A stretch of DNA of 64,000 bases from NCBI GenBank assembly GCA_019347715.1, contig JAHWKU010000001.1:1-64000 (forward strand), read 5' to 3'. The translations under genes and the position numbers were made by a program. The notes beneath the pieces were generated by a model. That model searched no databases. It was given only the letters and a program-made list of their open reading frames with translations, and was not told where the DNA came from. The number at the start of each line of letters is the position of its first letter. Within the stretch, counting starts at the first letter, position 1. Source of the DNA: Actinomycetota bacterium. Lineage in GTDB: Bacteria; Actinomycetota; CADDZG01; JAHWKV01. Positions 49,967 to 61,517 of the stretch are shown here, piece by piece.

Positions 49967-50722
49967 TTACCAGCCCGATTCCAGCCGTTCTGCCAGCTCC
50001 TCAGGAAGACCGGCCTGCTGAATAGCTCTTTGGGTCTTTTCGATCGCGTATTCCACCCTCCTGACGACGAACTCCTGGGTCTGGAGATCCAAAGTTGCCC
50101 AAGAGGCCCTCGGATCCCGATCCCGGGGCTGCCCAACGCTTCCAGGGTTCAACAGAACTCTGGCAGCCCCCGGCTCCCCCGGCACTCGAAAGGGGATCGC
50201 TCGGCCGTCCGTCGATGAAGGAAACTTGCTGAGACCGACGCGGCCGTCAACCTGCCAGAAGGCGGCCGGTACGTGAGTGTGCCCCACGAGCGCGATGCGA
50301 AAGGCCTTCTCTTGGAAGTTTGCCTCAGCAGTTTCTAGGTCCAATACGTACTCGATTACCGGACTCCTTGGAGATGCATGAGCAAGTTCGATGTCGCGAA
50401 AGCTGGCGGAAGGCGCCAGGGTCTCGAGGAAAGATCGCGATTCGCGGGTGATTACCTGCGATGTCCATTTGGCGGCTGCTCCGGCAATGCGATTCATTCG
50501 AGGAATCCCGCGGGCTCCAAGAACAGTGAGATCGTGATTTCCTGCCAGCGAAACTCGGCAACGCTCCTTCAAGAGTTCAACAACCTCGTTCGGATTCGGC
50601 CCGTAGCCGACAAAGTCACCAAGGCAAAGAAGTTCGTCGGGAGCAACGCGATCAACGTCGGCGAGAACTGCTTGTAGCGCGAAAAGGTTGGCGTGTGGGT
50701 CGGAGATGATGCCGAGGATCAC
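49967..50722 (-). CDS. Calcineurin-like metallophosphoesterase
   Basis: 251 residues, MJ0936/YfcE-like: SDPHANLFAL (metal-site Asp and His), CLGDFVGYGPNP, AGNHD, HASPRSP and GHTHVP. The family hydrolyses phosphodiesters; substrate unknown. Start is GTG 50722, 6 nt after TATATT, so probably leaderless. Confidence 0.87.
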   Translation of the reverse strand: MILGIISDPHANLFALQAVLADVDRVAPDELLCLGDFVGYGPNPNEVVELLKERCRVSLAGNHDLTVLGARGIPRMNRIAGAAAKWTSQVITRESRSFLETLAPSASFRDIELAHASPRSPVIEYVLDLETAEANFQEKAFRIALVGHTHVPAAFWQVDGRVGLSKFPSSTDGRAIPFRVPGEPGAARVLLNPGSVGQPRDRDPRASWATLDLQTQEFVVRRVEYAIEKTQRAIQQAGLPEELAERLESGW

Positions 50723-50728
50723 CCTCGC

Positions 50729-50734
50729 AATATA
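50729..50734 (-). promoter_or_regulatory. -10 box (TATATT), leaderless phosphoesterase gene
   Basis: TATATT on the minus strand, 6 nt, then GTG 50722. Confidence 0.45.
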
Positions 50735-50741
50735 GCGAGAG

Positions 50742-51587
50742 CTAAGCCGGGGAGGCGGTACTCTGGGCAGGGAGGCGCTCGACCAGCTCCATAAATGATC
50801 CGACCACGTCCGGATCGAATTGAGTTGCGGCTCCGGCTTGGAGTCGGCGAAGCGCTTCAGGGATGGTCAGAGCTTTTCGGTATGGGCGATCCGTCGTCAT
50901 TGCGTCGAAGGCGTCTACTACAGAGAAGACTCTCGCTACGAGGGGTATCGCCTCTCCCTTTAGGCGATCTGGATAGCCTTCCCCATCGAACCGTTCGTGG
51001 TGGTGACGAATGACGTTGATCGCATCATCCGTAAGGAAGTTCATCTGCTGCACGATGTGCACTCCATTGAGAGGATGCAGCCTCATGAGCCGCATTTCCT
51101 CGGTGTTGAGAGGGCCGGGCTTCGAGAGGATCGATTCGGGCACTCCGATCTTTCCGACATCGTGAAGCAAGAACCCGTACTGAACTTCTGGAGTCGCAAG
51201 CGCGGGGTCAACTATCTCTGCCAGCGCAGTCCCGTATTCGCGACACCTTTCCAGGTGGTACCGGGTGTACTCATCTTTGGCTTCAACTACGAACGCTAGG
51301 GTCTGAACGACTCTCAGGTATGTGGTCTTTAGCTCTCCTACTAATTGGTCGAGGTGCTGAGCCTGCTTTCTCTCCCGCATATAAAGACTGCTGAGATCGC
51401 GAGCAACTACGAACAGTTGAGACTGGATCCGCTCGAGCTCGTCGGGATAAGAGGCCATCTCTGGGACCTCACCCTCGGCCATGGATGGCGTTGGCGTCTC
51501 GGGACGCGAGCTGGCCAGCGTAAGGTGAGACGGCCGCGCTTTGGGCAATTTGCCTTCCCTTCCTGGCCCGGACAATGGTCCTCCCAA
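50742..51587 (-). CDS. HD-GYP domain protein (probable c-di-GMP phosphodiesterase)
   Basis: Up to 281 residues. A coiled-coil (about 45-100) precedes an HD-GYP domain with YTRYHLERC, FLLHDVGKIGVPE, HPLNGVHIV, HHHERFDGEGYPDRLKGEAI and VDAFDAMTTDRPYR; all the metal ligands and the GYP signature are present. Active members cleave c-di-GMP. No receiver or membrane segment. The N-terminal ~40 residues look non-conserved; ATG at residue 36 or 44 may be the true start. Confidence 0.87.
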   Translation of the reverse strand: MGGPLSGPGREGKLPKARPSHLTLASSRPETPTPSMAEGEVPEMASYPDELERIQSQLFVVARDLSSLYMRERKQAQHLDQLVGELKTTYLRVVQTLAFVVEAKDEYTRYHLERCREYGTALAEIVDPALATPEVQYGFLLHDVGKIGVPESILSKPGPLNTEEMRLMRLHPLNGVHIVQQMNFLTDDAINVIRHHHERFDGEGYPDRLKGEAIPLVARVFSVVDAFDAMTTDRPYRKALTIPEALRRLQAGAATQFDPDVVGSFMELVERLPAQSTASPA

Positions 51588-51817
51588 CCCGCTCCCGCGC
51601 GGGCAGTAGTCAAAGTCTTGCGATCTGCTACCAATATCGTCCCTTTGCTGACAAGACTCAATAGTCCTCCCCGACTATTTCTATCCGGGCATATCCCCCA
51701 AGACGGTCACTCCACGTGTCGATGGCAACAGTGCAGGTAACTAGCCCTTTTAGGGCCGATGGCAAAGTGCCGATACACAAGCCGAAAGCAAAGTACAAAG
51801 TCACCGGGGGCGTTCGG

Positions 51818-52423
51818 ATGAGCAGGGCAAGCGACCACACCACCCTTCTTCCTTTATCGGGCCTCCTGCTCGCTTTGCTGATGATAGCCAGCCTGCTGGG
51901 ACTGCAGGGAGCGATAGACCGGGCATTGACCTTTCAACTTTCCCCGACTAACAGGCTCACCGCCCCACTGGACCAGGCCCTTACAGGACCCCCATTGATT
52001 GCTCGTCAGCCAGTTGGGAGAGCGGCAGAGGCCGCTGCTTCGGCCGAAGCATCCGCTGCAGCCCGGGGGCGGCGGTCGGTTTCCGGCGCGGTTTCTGACA
52101 CTACACCGCCAAGCAGCCCAGCCCCCACCGCAGAAGCCGGCGTCAGCTCCGTGCCATTCGTGGAGCCCAGCACGAGCAAACTCATCACGGAAACTCCCGA
52201 GAAAATCCTGATCACGAGCATATTCAAGTCAAAAAAGGTCCATAGCAAGCACCACACCACAAAGTCAACGTGGGGGAAGCCGGAGGGAGCTCAGTTGTTC
52301 CAGAGCACCTCGGAGACGCTTGGGCGGGGCCAGACGGTGAAGCCTGAAAAGCCTGAAAAGACTAACGGGAGAGACAAGAAATCCGGACGACAGAAATCCG
52401 CGGAGCGGCCGAGGGGTATCTAG
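51818..52423 (+). CDS. One-helix protein with low-complexity extracytoplasmic tail
   Basis: 201 residues from ATG 51818, with GGGGG 7 nt upstream. One N-terminal transmembrane helix (about 12-32), an Ala/Ser/Pro-rich region and a Lys-rich C-terminus (KPEKPEKTNGRDKKSGRQK). No family recognised. The open frame reaches upstream to 51716, but that part is polar and probably 5' leader. It overlaps the 3' end of rsiG by 4 nt. Confidence 0.55.
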   Translation: MSRASDHTTLLPLSGLLLALLMIASLLGLQGAIDRALTFQLSPTNRLTAPLDQALTGPPLIARQPVGRAAEAAASAEASAAARGRRSVSGAVSDTTPPSSPAPTAEAGVSSVPFVEPSTSKLITETPEKILITSIFKSKKVHSKHHTTKSTWGKPEGAQLFQSTSETLGRGQTVKPEKPEKTNGRDKKSGRQKSAERPRGI

Positions 52424-52983
52424 GAGGTCAGTAGCGCGGAGGGGTCTTCGGTTCCTTCCTTGTAACGCCTGACGAGCTCCCCGCCGATCACGTCGATCAC
52501 GGTCTGAATGCGACGGCGGTTCTGAGACGCCTCTCTCTCCGCTGCGGTCAGGCGGTCGACGACCTCTTCCAACTCTTCTCTTGAGAAGTCTTCCATGTGA
52601 GATAGGAGAGTGTCCGAGGCAAGCTTCTCGACCTCGCGCCTTTGAACTTCCGCGCTGGCCGGCACCAGAACCCGGTTGTGCTTGGTTTGCCCGCTGATTC
52701 CTTCGGAAGCCTCGGCCCTCTCCGCGAGAATCTCTCCAAGCTTGTCCTTGAGGCTTTGGATGCCGGTGTCTCCGCCGGCGGCGCGCCGATCGAGATCGTG
52801 CTTCAAGATGTCCAGCTTGCCCTGAAGAAGTCTTCGAGTGAGGGAGACCTCAGCCTCTACCTCTTCGCATTCGGTGCGGCGCTTCCGCAGCTCGTCAATT
52901 GCCAGAGTCTCGAGACCCTGCAGATACTCGTCTGAAAATATACGGTCGTAACGTCTGCGCGGCTGGTCCACAAGCCCTCCCAA
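52420..52983 (-). CDS. rsiG: RsiG-like c-di-GMP-binding anti-sigma factor
   Basis: 187 residues, mostly helical. It holds two complete copies of the RsiG c-di-GMP signature E(X)3S(X)2R(X)3Q(X)3D: Glu43-Ser47-Arg50-Gln54-Asp58 and Glu149-Ser153-Arg156-Gln160-Asp164, each at the heart of a long helix. In Streptomyces, RsiG bound to c-di-GMP holds the sporulation sigma factor WhiG inactive. No WhiG gene is in this window. Start is TTG 52983, with GTG 52971 (GGGAGGG just upstream) as an alternative that removes four residues. Confidence 0.9.
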   Translation of the reverse strand: MGGLVDQPRRRYDRIFSDEYLQGLETLAIDELRKRRTECEEVEAEVSLTRRLLQGKLDILKHDLDRRAAGGDTGIQSLKDKLGEILAERAEASEGISGQTKHNRVLVPASAEVQRREVEKLASDTLLSHMEDFSREELEEVVDRLTAAEREASQNRRRIQTVIDVIGGELVRRYKEGTEDPSALLTS

Positions 52984-53037
52984 TTAGGCCCCAAGTTACC
53001 TCGACAGTGTATCGGCGCGTTTTGCGGGCTGCTTGAC

Positions 53038-54129
53038 TCAGCCGCAAGCAGCCTTGGCCGTGGGGTAGGGATTTATGGCCGCCCCCCCGCCAGGATGGAT
53101 CTCGAAGTGAACGTGCGCGGGCCCCCCTCTGGCGTTACCGGAATTGCCGTTGTAGGCGACGAGCTGGCCACCGCTCACCCTCTGACCGGGTGAGATCGAG
53201 GCGTACCCGGCCAAGTGAGTGTAGAAGTATTCGGTGCCGTCTCCTCCCCTCAGATAGAGCGAGATCCCCCCAAGGGAGGACCGACTCATTCGAAGGATCG
53301 TCCCATCGACCACGGCAACCACCCTGGCGCCGTGAGCAGCGTAGATGTCGACGCCCTGGTGCCTTCTTCCCCCGGATCGCGGAGCCCCCCACGTATCGGT
53401 GAAGGAGTTGGGTCCGTCGATGGGGCAGTGGAAGGTCCCTGGAGCAAAAGACGATCGGCGGGCAACCTGCGCAGCCCTTCTTCTGCGTTCCTCAGCCTGG
53501 CGTCGCAGACGATCTTCCTCTGCCTTCTGCGACACGAGTTTTGCTTCCAAGTCCGAGGCCTCTTTGAATTGGGTAGTCAGCTGAGAGGTAAGAGCCTGCA
53601 GCTGCTTGGTGGTTGCCTGCTGTTCGGCCTTCCTTCTGGAGAGATCTTCTTTGCTTTCGGTGACCTCGGCTTTTACTCTCTCGAGCCGGAGAAGGGTCGC
53701 CGAGTCATTTGCCGAAGCCTTTTCCAGCAGAACCACTCTCCTGAAGAATTCTCCGGTGCTGGCAGCTTCCAGCAACACCGATACCAGGCCGATCCTTCCT
53801 TGTTTGTAGATATTGACGGCCCTTCCGCTAAGGGTGGCCTGCACCGACCGCAGTTCCTGCTCCGCCGTCTCCAATTGATGCTGGCTGCGAGCCAGCTGGA
53901 TCTGCGTCTCCTCGTACTTGGCCAAGCTCGCTTCGTAAGAGGTCACGGCCGCATTCACTTTCTTCTGAAGAGCAGCCCGCTGTTCTCTGGCCGCCTGGAG
54001 CTCTTTCTCGCTTACCGCGCCACGCGCGGGGGAACCGGCCAGAGGCAAGATAAGGGCAACAACGATGAGGATGACTTTTGCTGCCGTGGGGGAGATTACA
54101 GGGGGGAGTTTTTGGCGCATAGGTTCCAT
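53038..54129 (-). CDS. Secreted M23 peptidase with coiled-coil (EnvC/RipA-like)
   Basis: About 363 residues. A signal/anchor segment (about 12-36, [12 protein letters not shown]) is followed by a long coiled-coil (about 40-230) and a LytM domain with an intact zinc site: [13 protein letters not shown] and [11 protein letters not shown]. It would cut peptide bridges in peptidoglycan. ATG 54129 is chosen; ATG 54120 also works. The open frame runs further upstream without signal-peptide sense. Confidence 0.9.
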   Translation of the reverse strand: MEPMRQKLPPVISPTAAKVILIVVALILPLAGSPARGAVSEKELQAAREQRAALQKKVNAAVTSYEASLAKYEETQIQLARSQHQLETAEQELRSVQATLSGRAVNIYKQGRIGLVSVLLEAASTGEFFRRVVLLEKASANDSATLLRLERVKAEVTESKEDLSRRKAEQQATTKQLQALTSQLTTQFKEASDLEAKLVSQKAEEDRLRRQAEERRRRAAQVARRSSFAPGTFHCPIDGPNSFTDTWGAPRSGGRRHQGVDIYAAHGARVVAVVDGTILRMSRSSLGGISLYLRGGDGTEYFYTHLAGYASISPGQRVSGGQLVAYNGNSGNARGGPAHVHFEIHPGGGAAINPYPTAKAACG

Positions 54130-54237
54130 GCGACCGTAGCATCTACCTCGAAAGAGGGTCAACGATGGCCTCATTTTCAACCTGGCTGGTACGAGTGCCG
54201 ACATAACCAATACGGCCCCGAAGAAACGGAGGGTTTT

Positions 54238-55938
54238 TTGACCGCGGTCCGAGGAGATCTGGGGGGAATAGGCGTTCCCCGGCTTTTCCGCGCCATCGCC
54301 GATGAGCGAAGGACGGGCCGGCTGGTATTGGAACCCGGTAGCGGGGGCCAAGAGGGCCACGTCTACTTCAGGCGAGGGGAGGCATACCACGCGAGGTTGG
54401 TTGGGAGCGGCATCCAACTCGGGACCCGGCTTGTCTCGGCCGGATATCTGGCAGATCAGGATGTCGAAGGTGCCTTAGCTATACAGAAGTCGGAAGGCGG
54501 ACTCAGGCGGCTTGGGGAGATCCTCATAGAGGATGGGATGGTTCCAAGGCAGGCGATCGAAAAGATCGTGCGCCAGCAGATCGAAGACACGATCTTCGAG
54601 ATCTTGCGATGGGAAGGCGGAACATTCCAGTTCGAACCGGACGTTCTCTCCGATGAAGACATCGGCCTGCAGGTAAGTGTCGAGAATCTCGTGATGGAAG
54701 GAGCGAGACGCTTTCGGGAGTGGCACCAAATCACTCGGCGGATCCCGACTCTCGAGGCGGTTCCTAGATTCGCGGAGGAAGAGGGAGCAGCGATTGAGGT
54801 TGCCCTGACTCCCGAAGAATGGTCCCTTGTCTCAAAAGTCGACGGGACCTCCACAGTCGTTGAACTCGCACGTCAATGCGGATTTACGGAGCTGGAAGGG
54901 GCCCGCTGCGTCTTCGGACTCGTAACCGCAGGTCTTCTCGAGGTGGAACTTCCAGAGGGAGCAGAACTGCCCGAAGACGATGATGAGCTGGAAGCAGTCT
55001 TCGACGAGCTCGAGCGCGCCCTCGAGGAAGCAACCCGCGCTCGCTCCGAAACCCAGACCTTGGAAGGCCTCGAGGAGATCGCAGCGCAGACGGATGAAGA
55101 TGCCGTGGTCGATCTCCAAAAGCCGGAACCGGTGACCGAGGCCATCGAGGACCTGGATGGGGAACCCTTCTATGCCCATTCTGAAGAGGTCCCGACCGGC
55201 CATGACCTGCCCAGGGCGGAGCCGGACCCTGAACCCGAGCCTGTGCTGGAGGCGTACGTTCCCGAGCCGGAACCTGAACCCGAGCCTGTGCTGGAGGCGT
55301 ACGTTCCCGACCCGGAACCTGAACCCGAGCCTGTGCTGGAGGCGTACGTTCCCGAGCCGGAACCTGAACCCGAGCCTGTGCTGGAGGCGTACGTTCCCGA
55401 GCCGGAACCTGAACCCGAGCCTGTGCTGGAGGCGTACGTTCCCGAGCCGGAACCTGAGCCCGAGCCTGTGCTGGAGGCGTACGTTCCCGAGCCCTTGCCA
55501 GAGCTGGAACCCGAGCCCGAGCCGGAACCATACGTTCCCGAGCCTGTGCCCGAACTCGAACCCGAGCCGGCGGCGGTGATGGCTCTCGCGCCAGAGGGAG
55601 CCATCCTCGCAGAGGAGACCGGGCCCTCAGATTTCGACGCGGCTTCGCTGGCTCAGGTCTTCGCCGACCTCTCCACTCCCCCAGAGCAAGGGCTCGAGAC
55701 CACTCATGTGTTCGACGATGCCTCTGAAAGCCCCCCTCAGCAGGCACCCGCTACCCGCAAGGAGCCGCCTCAGCCGGTAGACCCGAATGTGGACACTTCC
55801 GCCCTAATCCGAGAGTTTTCTGCTCTTGGACTTGATGACGAGGGCATTCCAGCCGACGTTATCGGTACGAGCAAACAGAGCCCGAAGACAGATAGGACCG
55901 ACAAGTCCAAGGGCAGATTTGGGAGGCGCAAGCGCTGA
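54238..55938 (+). CDS. PATAN (DUF4388) domain protein with acidic Pro/Glu repeat region
   Basis: 566 residues from TTG 54238, with GGAGGG 4 nt upstream. An N-terminal PATAN domain ([20 protein letters not shown] through [12 protein letters not shown]) is followed by a helical [20 protein letters not shown] region, a second winged-helix-like part, an acidic Glu/Pro stretch with six 15-residue repeats, and a basic tail. Related proteins (PatA, MglA-linked DUF4388) act in scaffolding and polarity signalling. It overlaps the next gene by 1 nt, a small GTPase-like protein. Confidence 0.82.
   Translation: MTAVRGDLGGIGVPRLFRAIADERRTGRLVLEPGSGGQEGHVYFRRGEAYHARLVGSGIQLGTRLVSAGYLADQDVEGALAIQKSEGGLRRLGEILIEDGMVPRQAIEKIVRQQIEDTIFEILRWEGGTFQFEPDVLSDEDIGLQVSVENLVMEGARRFREWHQITRRIPTLEAVPRFAEEEGAAIEVALTPEEWSLVSKVDGTSTVVELARQCGFTELEGARCVFGLVTAGLLEVELPEGAELPEDDDELEAVFDELERALEEATRARSETQTLEGLEEIAAQTDEDAVVDLQKPEPVTEAIEDLDGEPFYAHSEEVPTGHDLPRAEPDPEPEPVLEAYVPEPEPEPEPVLEAYVPDPEPEPEPVLEAYVPEPEPEPEPVLEAYVPEPEPEPEPVLEAYVPEPEPEPEPVLEAYVPEPLPELEPEPEPEPYVPEPVPELEPEPAAVMALAPEGAILAEETGPSDFDAASLAQVFADLSTPPEQGLETTHVFDDASESPPQQAPATRKEPPQPVDPNVDTSALIREFSALGLDDEGIPADVIGTSKQSPKTDRTDKSKGRFGRRKR
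55243..55512 (+). repeat. 45-bp tandem repeat, six copies, in coding sequence
   Basis: Each unit encodes [15 protein letters not shown]; copies start at 55243, 55288, 55333, 55378, 55423 and 55468. Several copies are nearly identical at the DNA level, which marks recent expansion. Confidence 0.95.
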
Positions 55939-56432
55939 TGAGTTCGGCCAAGGTTCTTGTGATCGGATCACCGGCCGGCCTGCAGGGCCGGTTCGTTGGG
56001 GCGATCAGTCAAGTCAAGGTGCGGTCTTCGGCGCGCACCACTTCTGGAGAAGACTTCGTTCCCATGGACTTTGGGCGCATAAAGATCGACGACAAACTCG
56101 ACCTCCAAATCTTCGGAGTGGAGCGGGACCGCGTTGGTGTGATCGCCGATGCCGTATCTCCTGGAATTGTCGGAGCTCTCCTGCTGGCCGAGCCTGCCGA
56201 CACTTCCGACCCTCACTTCTCATCTCAGGCTTTGGATGAGCTGAGTGAGAAAGGCATTTTCACTGTGATCGCTCGTACCAGTGACGATATCGATTCCGCC
56301 AGCCTGGCCGGCGCGCTGTCATTGAACGGCAACGAGGTTGTGGACTGTGTGAACCTCGATCGAGACTCAGCCAAGAACGCTCTCGTGAAGTTGTTCGAAG
56401 CGGTTCTCGAGGCAACCGAGTCGGCCGCCTAG
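55938..56432 (+). CDS. Degenerate small GTPase-like protein (MglA/CvnD type)
   Basis: 164 residues. DFGRIKIDDKLDLQIFGVERDR matches the switch region of actinobacterial CvnD/MglA-like GTPases (normally DFGRI...LFGTPGQDR), but the P-loop GxxxxGK[ST] reads GSPAGLQGRF, and no NKxD is found, so nucleotide binding is probably lost. It is coupled to the PATAN gene by a 1-nt overlap. Probable protein-interaction module. Confidence 0.72.
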   Translation: MSSAKVLVIGSPAGLQGRFVGAISQVKVRSSARTTSGEDFVPMDFGRIKIDDKLDLQIFGVERDRVGVIADAVSPGIVGALLLAEPADTSDPHFSSQALDELSEKGIFTVIARTSDDIDSASLAGALSLNGNEVVDCVNLDRDSAKNALVKLFEAVLEATESAA

Positions 56433-56447
56433 CCCTCAGCAGGCCCG

Positions 56448-56453
56448 TATGAT
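56448..56453 (+). promoter_or_regulatory. -10 box (TATGAT), leaderless DtxR-family gene
   Basis: TATGAT, 6 nt, then ATG 56460. Confidence 0.45.
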
Positions 56454-56459
56454 TCAGGG

Positions 56460-58720
<2,261 letters not shown>

Positions 58721-58733
58721 TTCCAGGATCCGG

Positions 58734-59927
58734 CTACAGGCCGTAGGTTCGAGCGATCACATCTTTCATGATCTCCGAAGTTCCTCCGCCGATGGGGCCG
58801 AGGCGGGAGTCGCGCCAGGCTCGCTGAGCCGGGAATTCCATCATGTAGCCATAACCGCCGTGGATCTGGACGCACTCATCAGCGACTTTGAATGCGAGCT
58901 CGCTCGAATACTGCTTGGCCATTGACACTTCCCTGATGCAGGTGATTCCGTGGACGAACAGGCGCAGGGCGTGATACGTGAGAGCCCGGCTCATTTCGAT
59001 CTCGCTGGCAAGATCGGCAAAACGGTGACGCCAGACTTGAAAGTGACCGATCTCTCGTCCAAATGCTTTGCGCTCCAGCGCATATCGCTTGGCAAATTCG
59101 TAGGTTCGTTGGGCCCCGGCCGTTTGGCCGAGCGCCATAGAGAGTCGCTCCCACTGAAAGTTCTGCATGATCTGATAGAAGCCACGGTTCTCCTCGCCAA
59201 GCAGGTTCTCCGCCGGAATGCGGCAGTCGGAGAATGAAAGTTCCCCGGTGTGAGACGTCCGCCACCCCAGCATCTTCATCCGTTTCTTCTCGAATCCCGG
59301 GGTATCTGCCTCGACTACAAAGAGGCTGATGCCATGGTGCCCTGCATCGGGCGAAGTCTTAGCGGCGACGACGGCGAAATCACACCATGCCCCGTTCGTG
59401 ATGAAGATCTTCGACCCGTTCAAGACGTAAGAGTCTCCGTCTCGGACGGCATTCGTTTGAATGCCCGAGACATCCGACCCGGCTGCGGGTTCGGTCACAC
59501 CGAGACAGCCGAGGACCCTTCCCTCCAAGGCGGGGACGAGCCACCGATTCCGCTGGTCTTCGTTACCGAAGTTGTAGACGTAGAGACAAGCGAGTCCACG
59601 GTGCGCGCCAAGGTCGGCCATGGTGCCGGCAGTGCCGGCGAAGCTCATCTCCTCGATGAGGGCGGCTTCGGCGATGTGGTCGGGACCGGAGCCCCCGTAT
59701 TCCTCCGGGAATAGAAAACCGTGGAAGCCAAGCTCTCCCATCCTCGCGAAGAGCTCTCTCGGAAAGTCTTCGTTTCGTTCCCACTCTTCCGCGTTCGGTT
59801 GGATCTCTTTTTCAACAAACGCTCGGACCGTCTTGCGAAGAGCCTCATGGTCGGAAGAGAAGAGCTCGTATGGAACCTCGCGCGGGAAGAATGTCGAGGG
59901 AAACGCCAGCTCGCGAGGGATGTCCAC
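58734..59927 (-). CDS. Acyl-CoA dehydrogenase
   Basis: 397 residues. FAD/substrate signatures CLGVTEPAAGSDVSGIQT, KIFITNGAWCDFAVV, QIHGGYGYMMEFPAQRAWRDS and the C-terminal IGGGTSEIMKDV. The usual YEGT glutamate position reads IGGGT, as in long-chain/isovaleryl types whose catalytic Glu is elsewhere. Start GTG 59927 abuts the stop of the upstream paralogue. Confidence 0.9.
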   Translation of the reverse strand: MDIPRELAFPSTFFPREVPYELFSSDHEALRKTVRAFVEKEIQPNAEEWERNEDFPRELFARMGELGFHGFLFPEEYGGSGPDHIAEAALIEEMSFAGTAGTMADLGAHRGLACLYVYNFGNEDQRNRWLVPALEGRVLGCLGVTEPAAGSDVSGIQTNAVRDGDSYVLNGSKIFITNGAWCDFAVVAAKTSPDAGHHGISLFVVEADTPGFEKKRMKMLGWRTSHTGELSFSDCRIPAENLLGEENRGFYQIMQNFQWERLSMALGQTAGAQRTYEFAKRYALERKAFGREIGHFQVWRHRFADLASEIEMSRALTYHALRLFVHGITCIREVSMAKQYSSELAFKVADECVQIHGGYGYMMEFPAQRAWRDSRLGPIGGGTSEIMKDVIARTYGL

Positions 59928-61079
59928 CTATAGCCCCTCCAGCTTGCCGATGACCTCTCGCATGATTTCGTCGGTGCCGCCCCCGATGCGATTGAGTCGA
60001 GAGTCTCGCCACCCGCGTTGGATCGGGAACTCCATGGAATAGCCGTAGCCACCGAAGATCTGCAGGCATTGGTCGGCGACTTTGAAACCGATCTGGCCAG
60101 CGAGAAGCTTGGCCATAGAGATCTCGCGGACGACATACTCGCCGCGGTCCCACCGAAACGCGGTGTAGTAGATGAGCTCGCGAAGACCGGTGACCAGCGT
60201 TGCCATCTCGGCGATCTTGTGCCGGATGGCCTGGAACTTCCCGATGGGTCTCCCGAAAGCCTCCCGCTCCTTCGCGTAAGCGATGGCTGCATCAAGCATC
60301 CGTTGTGCCCCGGCGGCCCCCGCAACGGCACCTATCAATCTCTCTCCCTGCAGTTCCCACATGATGTGCTTGAAGCCTTCGCCCTCATTTCCAAGCAGGG
60401 CTGCTTCCGGCACTCTGCAGTCTTCGAAAGCGATATCTGCGGTGTCGGAGGTACGCATCCCCACCTTGTCGAGCTTTCCAGTTCTGACGAACCCAGGGGT
60501 ATCGGTATCGATAACGAACAAGGAGTGCCCGGTATCCGCTCCATCGCGCCGAGTTTTTGCCACCAGAGTCATGAAGTGGGCGCGGTACCCGTTGGTAATG
60601 AAGGTCTTCCTGCCGTTGATCACCCACTCTCCCTGATCCCAGACGGCGGTGGTTTCGATGTTCATCACGTCGCTGCCGGCATTGGGTTCGGAGATCCCGA
60701 GACAGGCGATCTTTTGTCCGGCTACAGCCGGTGCCAGGTACTTCGACTTCTGCTCGTCGGTACCAAACTTGTTTATTGGAGGAGTCGCCATGTCGGTCTG
60801 CACGGCGAGCGCCATCGCTACTCCACCGGAATTGCAACGTCCGATCTCTTCGCCGAAAACAATGGTTGCGAAGTAGTCCCCAGCTTGGCCCCCATATTCG
60901 GCAGGATAAGTGAGGCCTAGAAGACCTAGTTCTCCCGCTCTATTGAAGACCCAATCAGGAAAGTCGCCCTGTTCTTCCCAGCTGTCGGCGTGAGGCGCGA
61001 GCTCCTCTTCCGCGAAGCGGCGAACGGTTGCCCGCAGGGCATCGTGCTCTGCGGTGAAGAAACTTACGGCCACCGGCAA
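59928..61079 (-). CDS. Acyl-CoA dehydrogenase
   Basis: 383 residues, paralogous to the next gene: CLGISEPNAGSDVMNIETT, KTFITNGYRAHFMTLVAKTR, QIFGGYGYSMEFPIQRGWRDS and IGGGTDEIMREV. The two genes are adjacent without gap, suggesting a joint oxidation pathway or heteromeric enzyme. Electrons would pass to ETF, not found here. Confidence 0.9.
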   Translation of the reverse strand: MPVAVSFFTAEHDALRATVRRFAEEELAPHADSWEEQGDFPDWVFNRAGELGLLGLTYPAEYGGQAGDYFATIVFGEEIGRCNSGGVAMALAVQTDMATPPINKFGTDEQKSKYLAPAVAGQKIACLGISEPNAGSDVMNIETTAVWDQGEWVINGRKTFITNGYRAHFMTLVAKTRRDGADTGHSLFVIDTDTPGFVRTGKLDKVGMRTSDTADIAFEDCRVPEAALLGNEGEGFKHIMWELQGERLIGAVAGAAGAQRMLDAAIAYAKEREAFGRPIGKFQAIRHKIAEMATLVTGLRELIYYTAFRWDRGEYVVREISMAKLLAGQIGFKVADQCLQIFGGYGYSMEFPIQRGWRDSRLNRIGGGTDEIMREVIGKLEGL

Positions 61080-61115
61080 ATGATGTCAGAGGAGCTTTGC
61101 GGGCGCTCGCCGGCC

Positions 61116-61415
61116 TCAGCCCGAAGCCTCCCTGACGAAGAGATTCTCCGGGCATCCGTGGCTGCAAAATTGAAGGCGCCCGTAGGTAAAAACCCATGCG
61201 CCGCATCGAGGGCAGGATGGTTCCGCCCTCATCATGCACAGGTCGAGAAGGATCATCTCGCTGACGGCCTCTCCGGATACCCATCCTTCGAGCCGAAGCG
61301 GGTCGTCGGAGAAATCGGGATGCTGCTTGAGATCCTCGGGGGGAGGTGCGTCAATCGGATCCTCGAACGGATCCCATCCCGGCAACTCGGGATATGCACC
61401 CACGAGCCCGATCAT
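61116..61415 (-). CDS. Small protein with C-terminal zinc ribbon
   Basis: 99 residues. An acidic Pro-rich N-terminal half is followed by a four-cysteine motif CPRCGAW and CSHGCP about 15 residues later. No family recognised. It is divergent from the aldehyde:ferredoxin oxidoreductase gene and 36 bp upstream of the acyl-CoA dehydrogenase pair. Confidence 0.6.
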   Translation of the reverse strand: MIGLVGAYPELPGWDPFEDPIDAPPPEDLKQHPDFSDDPLRLEGWVSGEAVSEMILLDLCMMRAEPSCPRCGAWVFTYGRLQFCSHGCPENLFVREASG

Positions 61416-61505
61416 CGCACCGAGACCGAGCCCTCGGGCGGATTTGGCGCGATTTCGGCTAAGGACGATTGTTACCTATTCTTCTGGGAGAGCCAGCCCC
61501 AAGAG

Positions 61506-61511
61506 TAGTAT
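61506..61511 (+). promoter_or_regulatory. -10 box (TAGTAT), leaderless oxidoreductase gene
   Basis: TAGTAT, 6 nt, then ATG 61518; no Shine-Dalgarno sequence. Confidence 0.45.
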
Positions 61512-61517
61512 TCGTCC

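Noticed and set aside
51640..51817. Possible second riboswitch before the gene at 51818
   Set aside because: GGCAAA occurs, but GACGCAAAG and the paired P1-P3 elements of GEMM-I are absent.
53215..54237. Extension of the PATAN frame upstream to 53215
   Set aside because: This part lies antisense in the M23 peptidase gene and has no protein-like features; TTG 54238 has its own Shine-Dalgarno.
55170..55747. Long antisense frames rich in Ser/Gly or Ala/Arg over the 45-bp repeats
   Set aside because: They are shadows of the repeat in other frames; no start signal or family.
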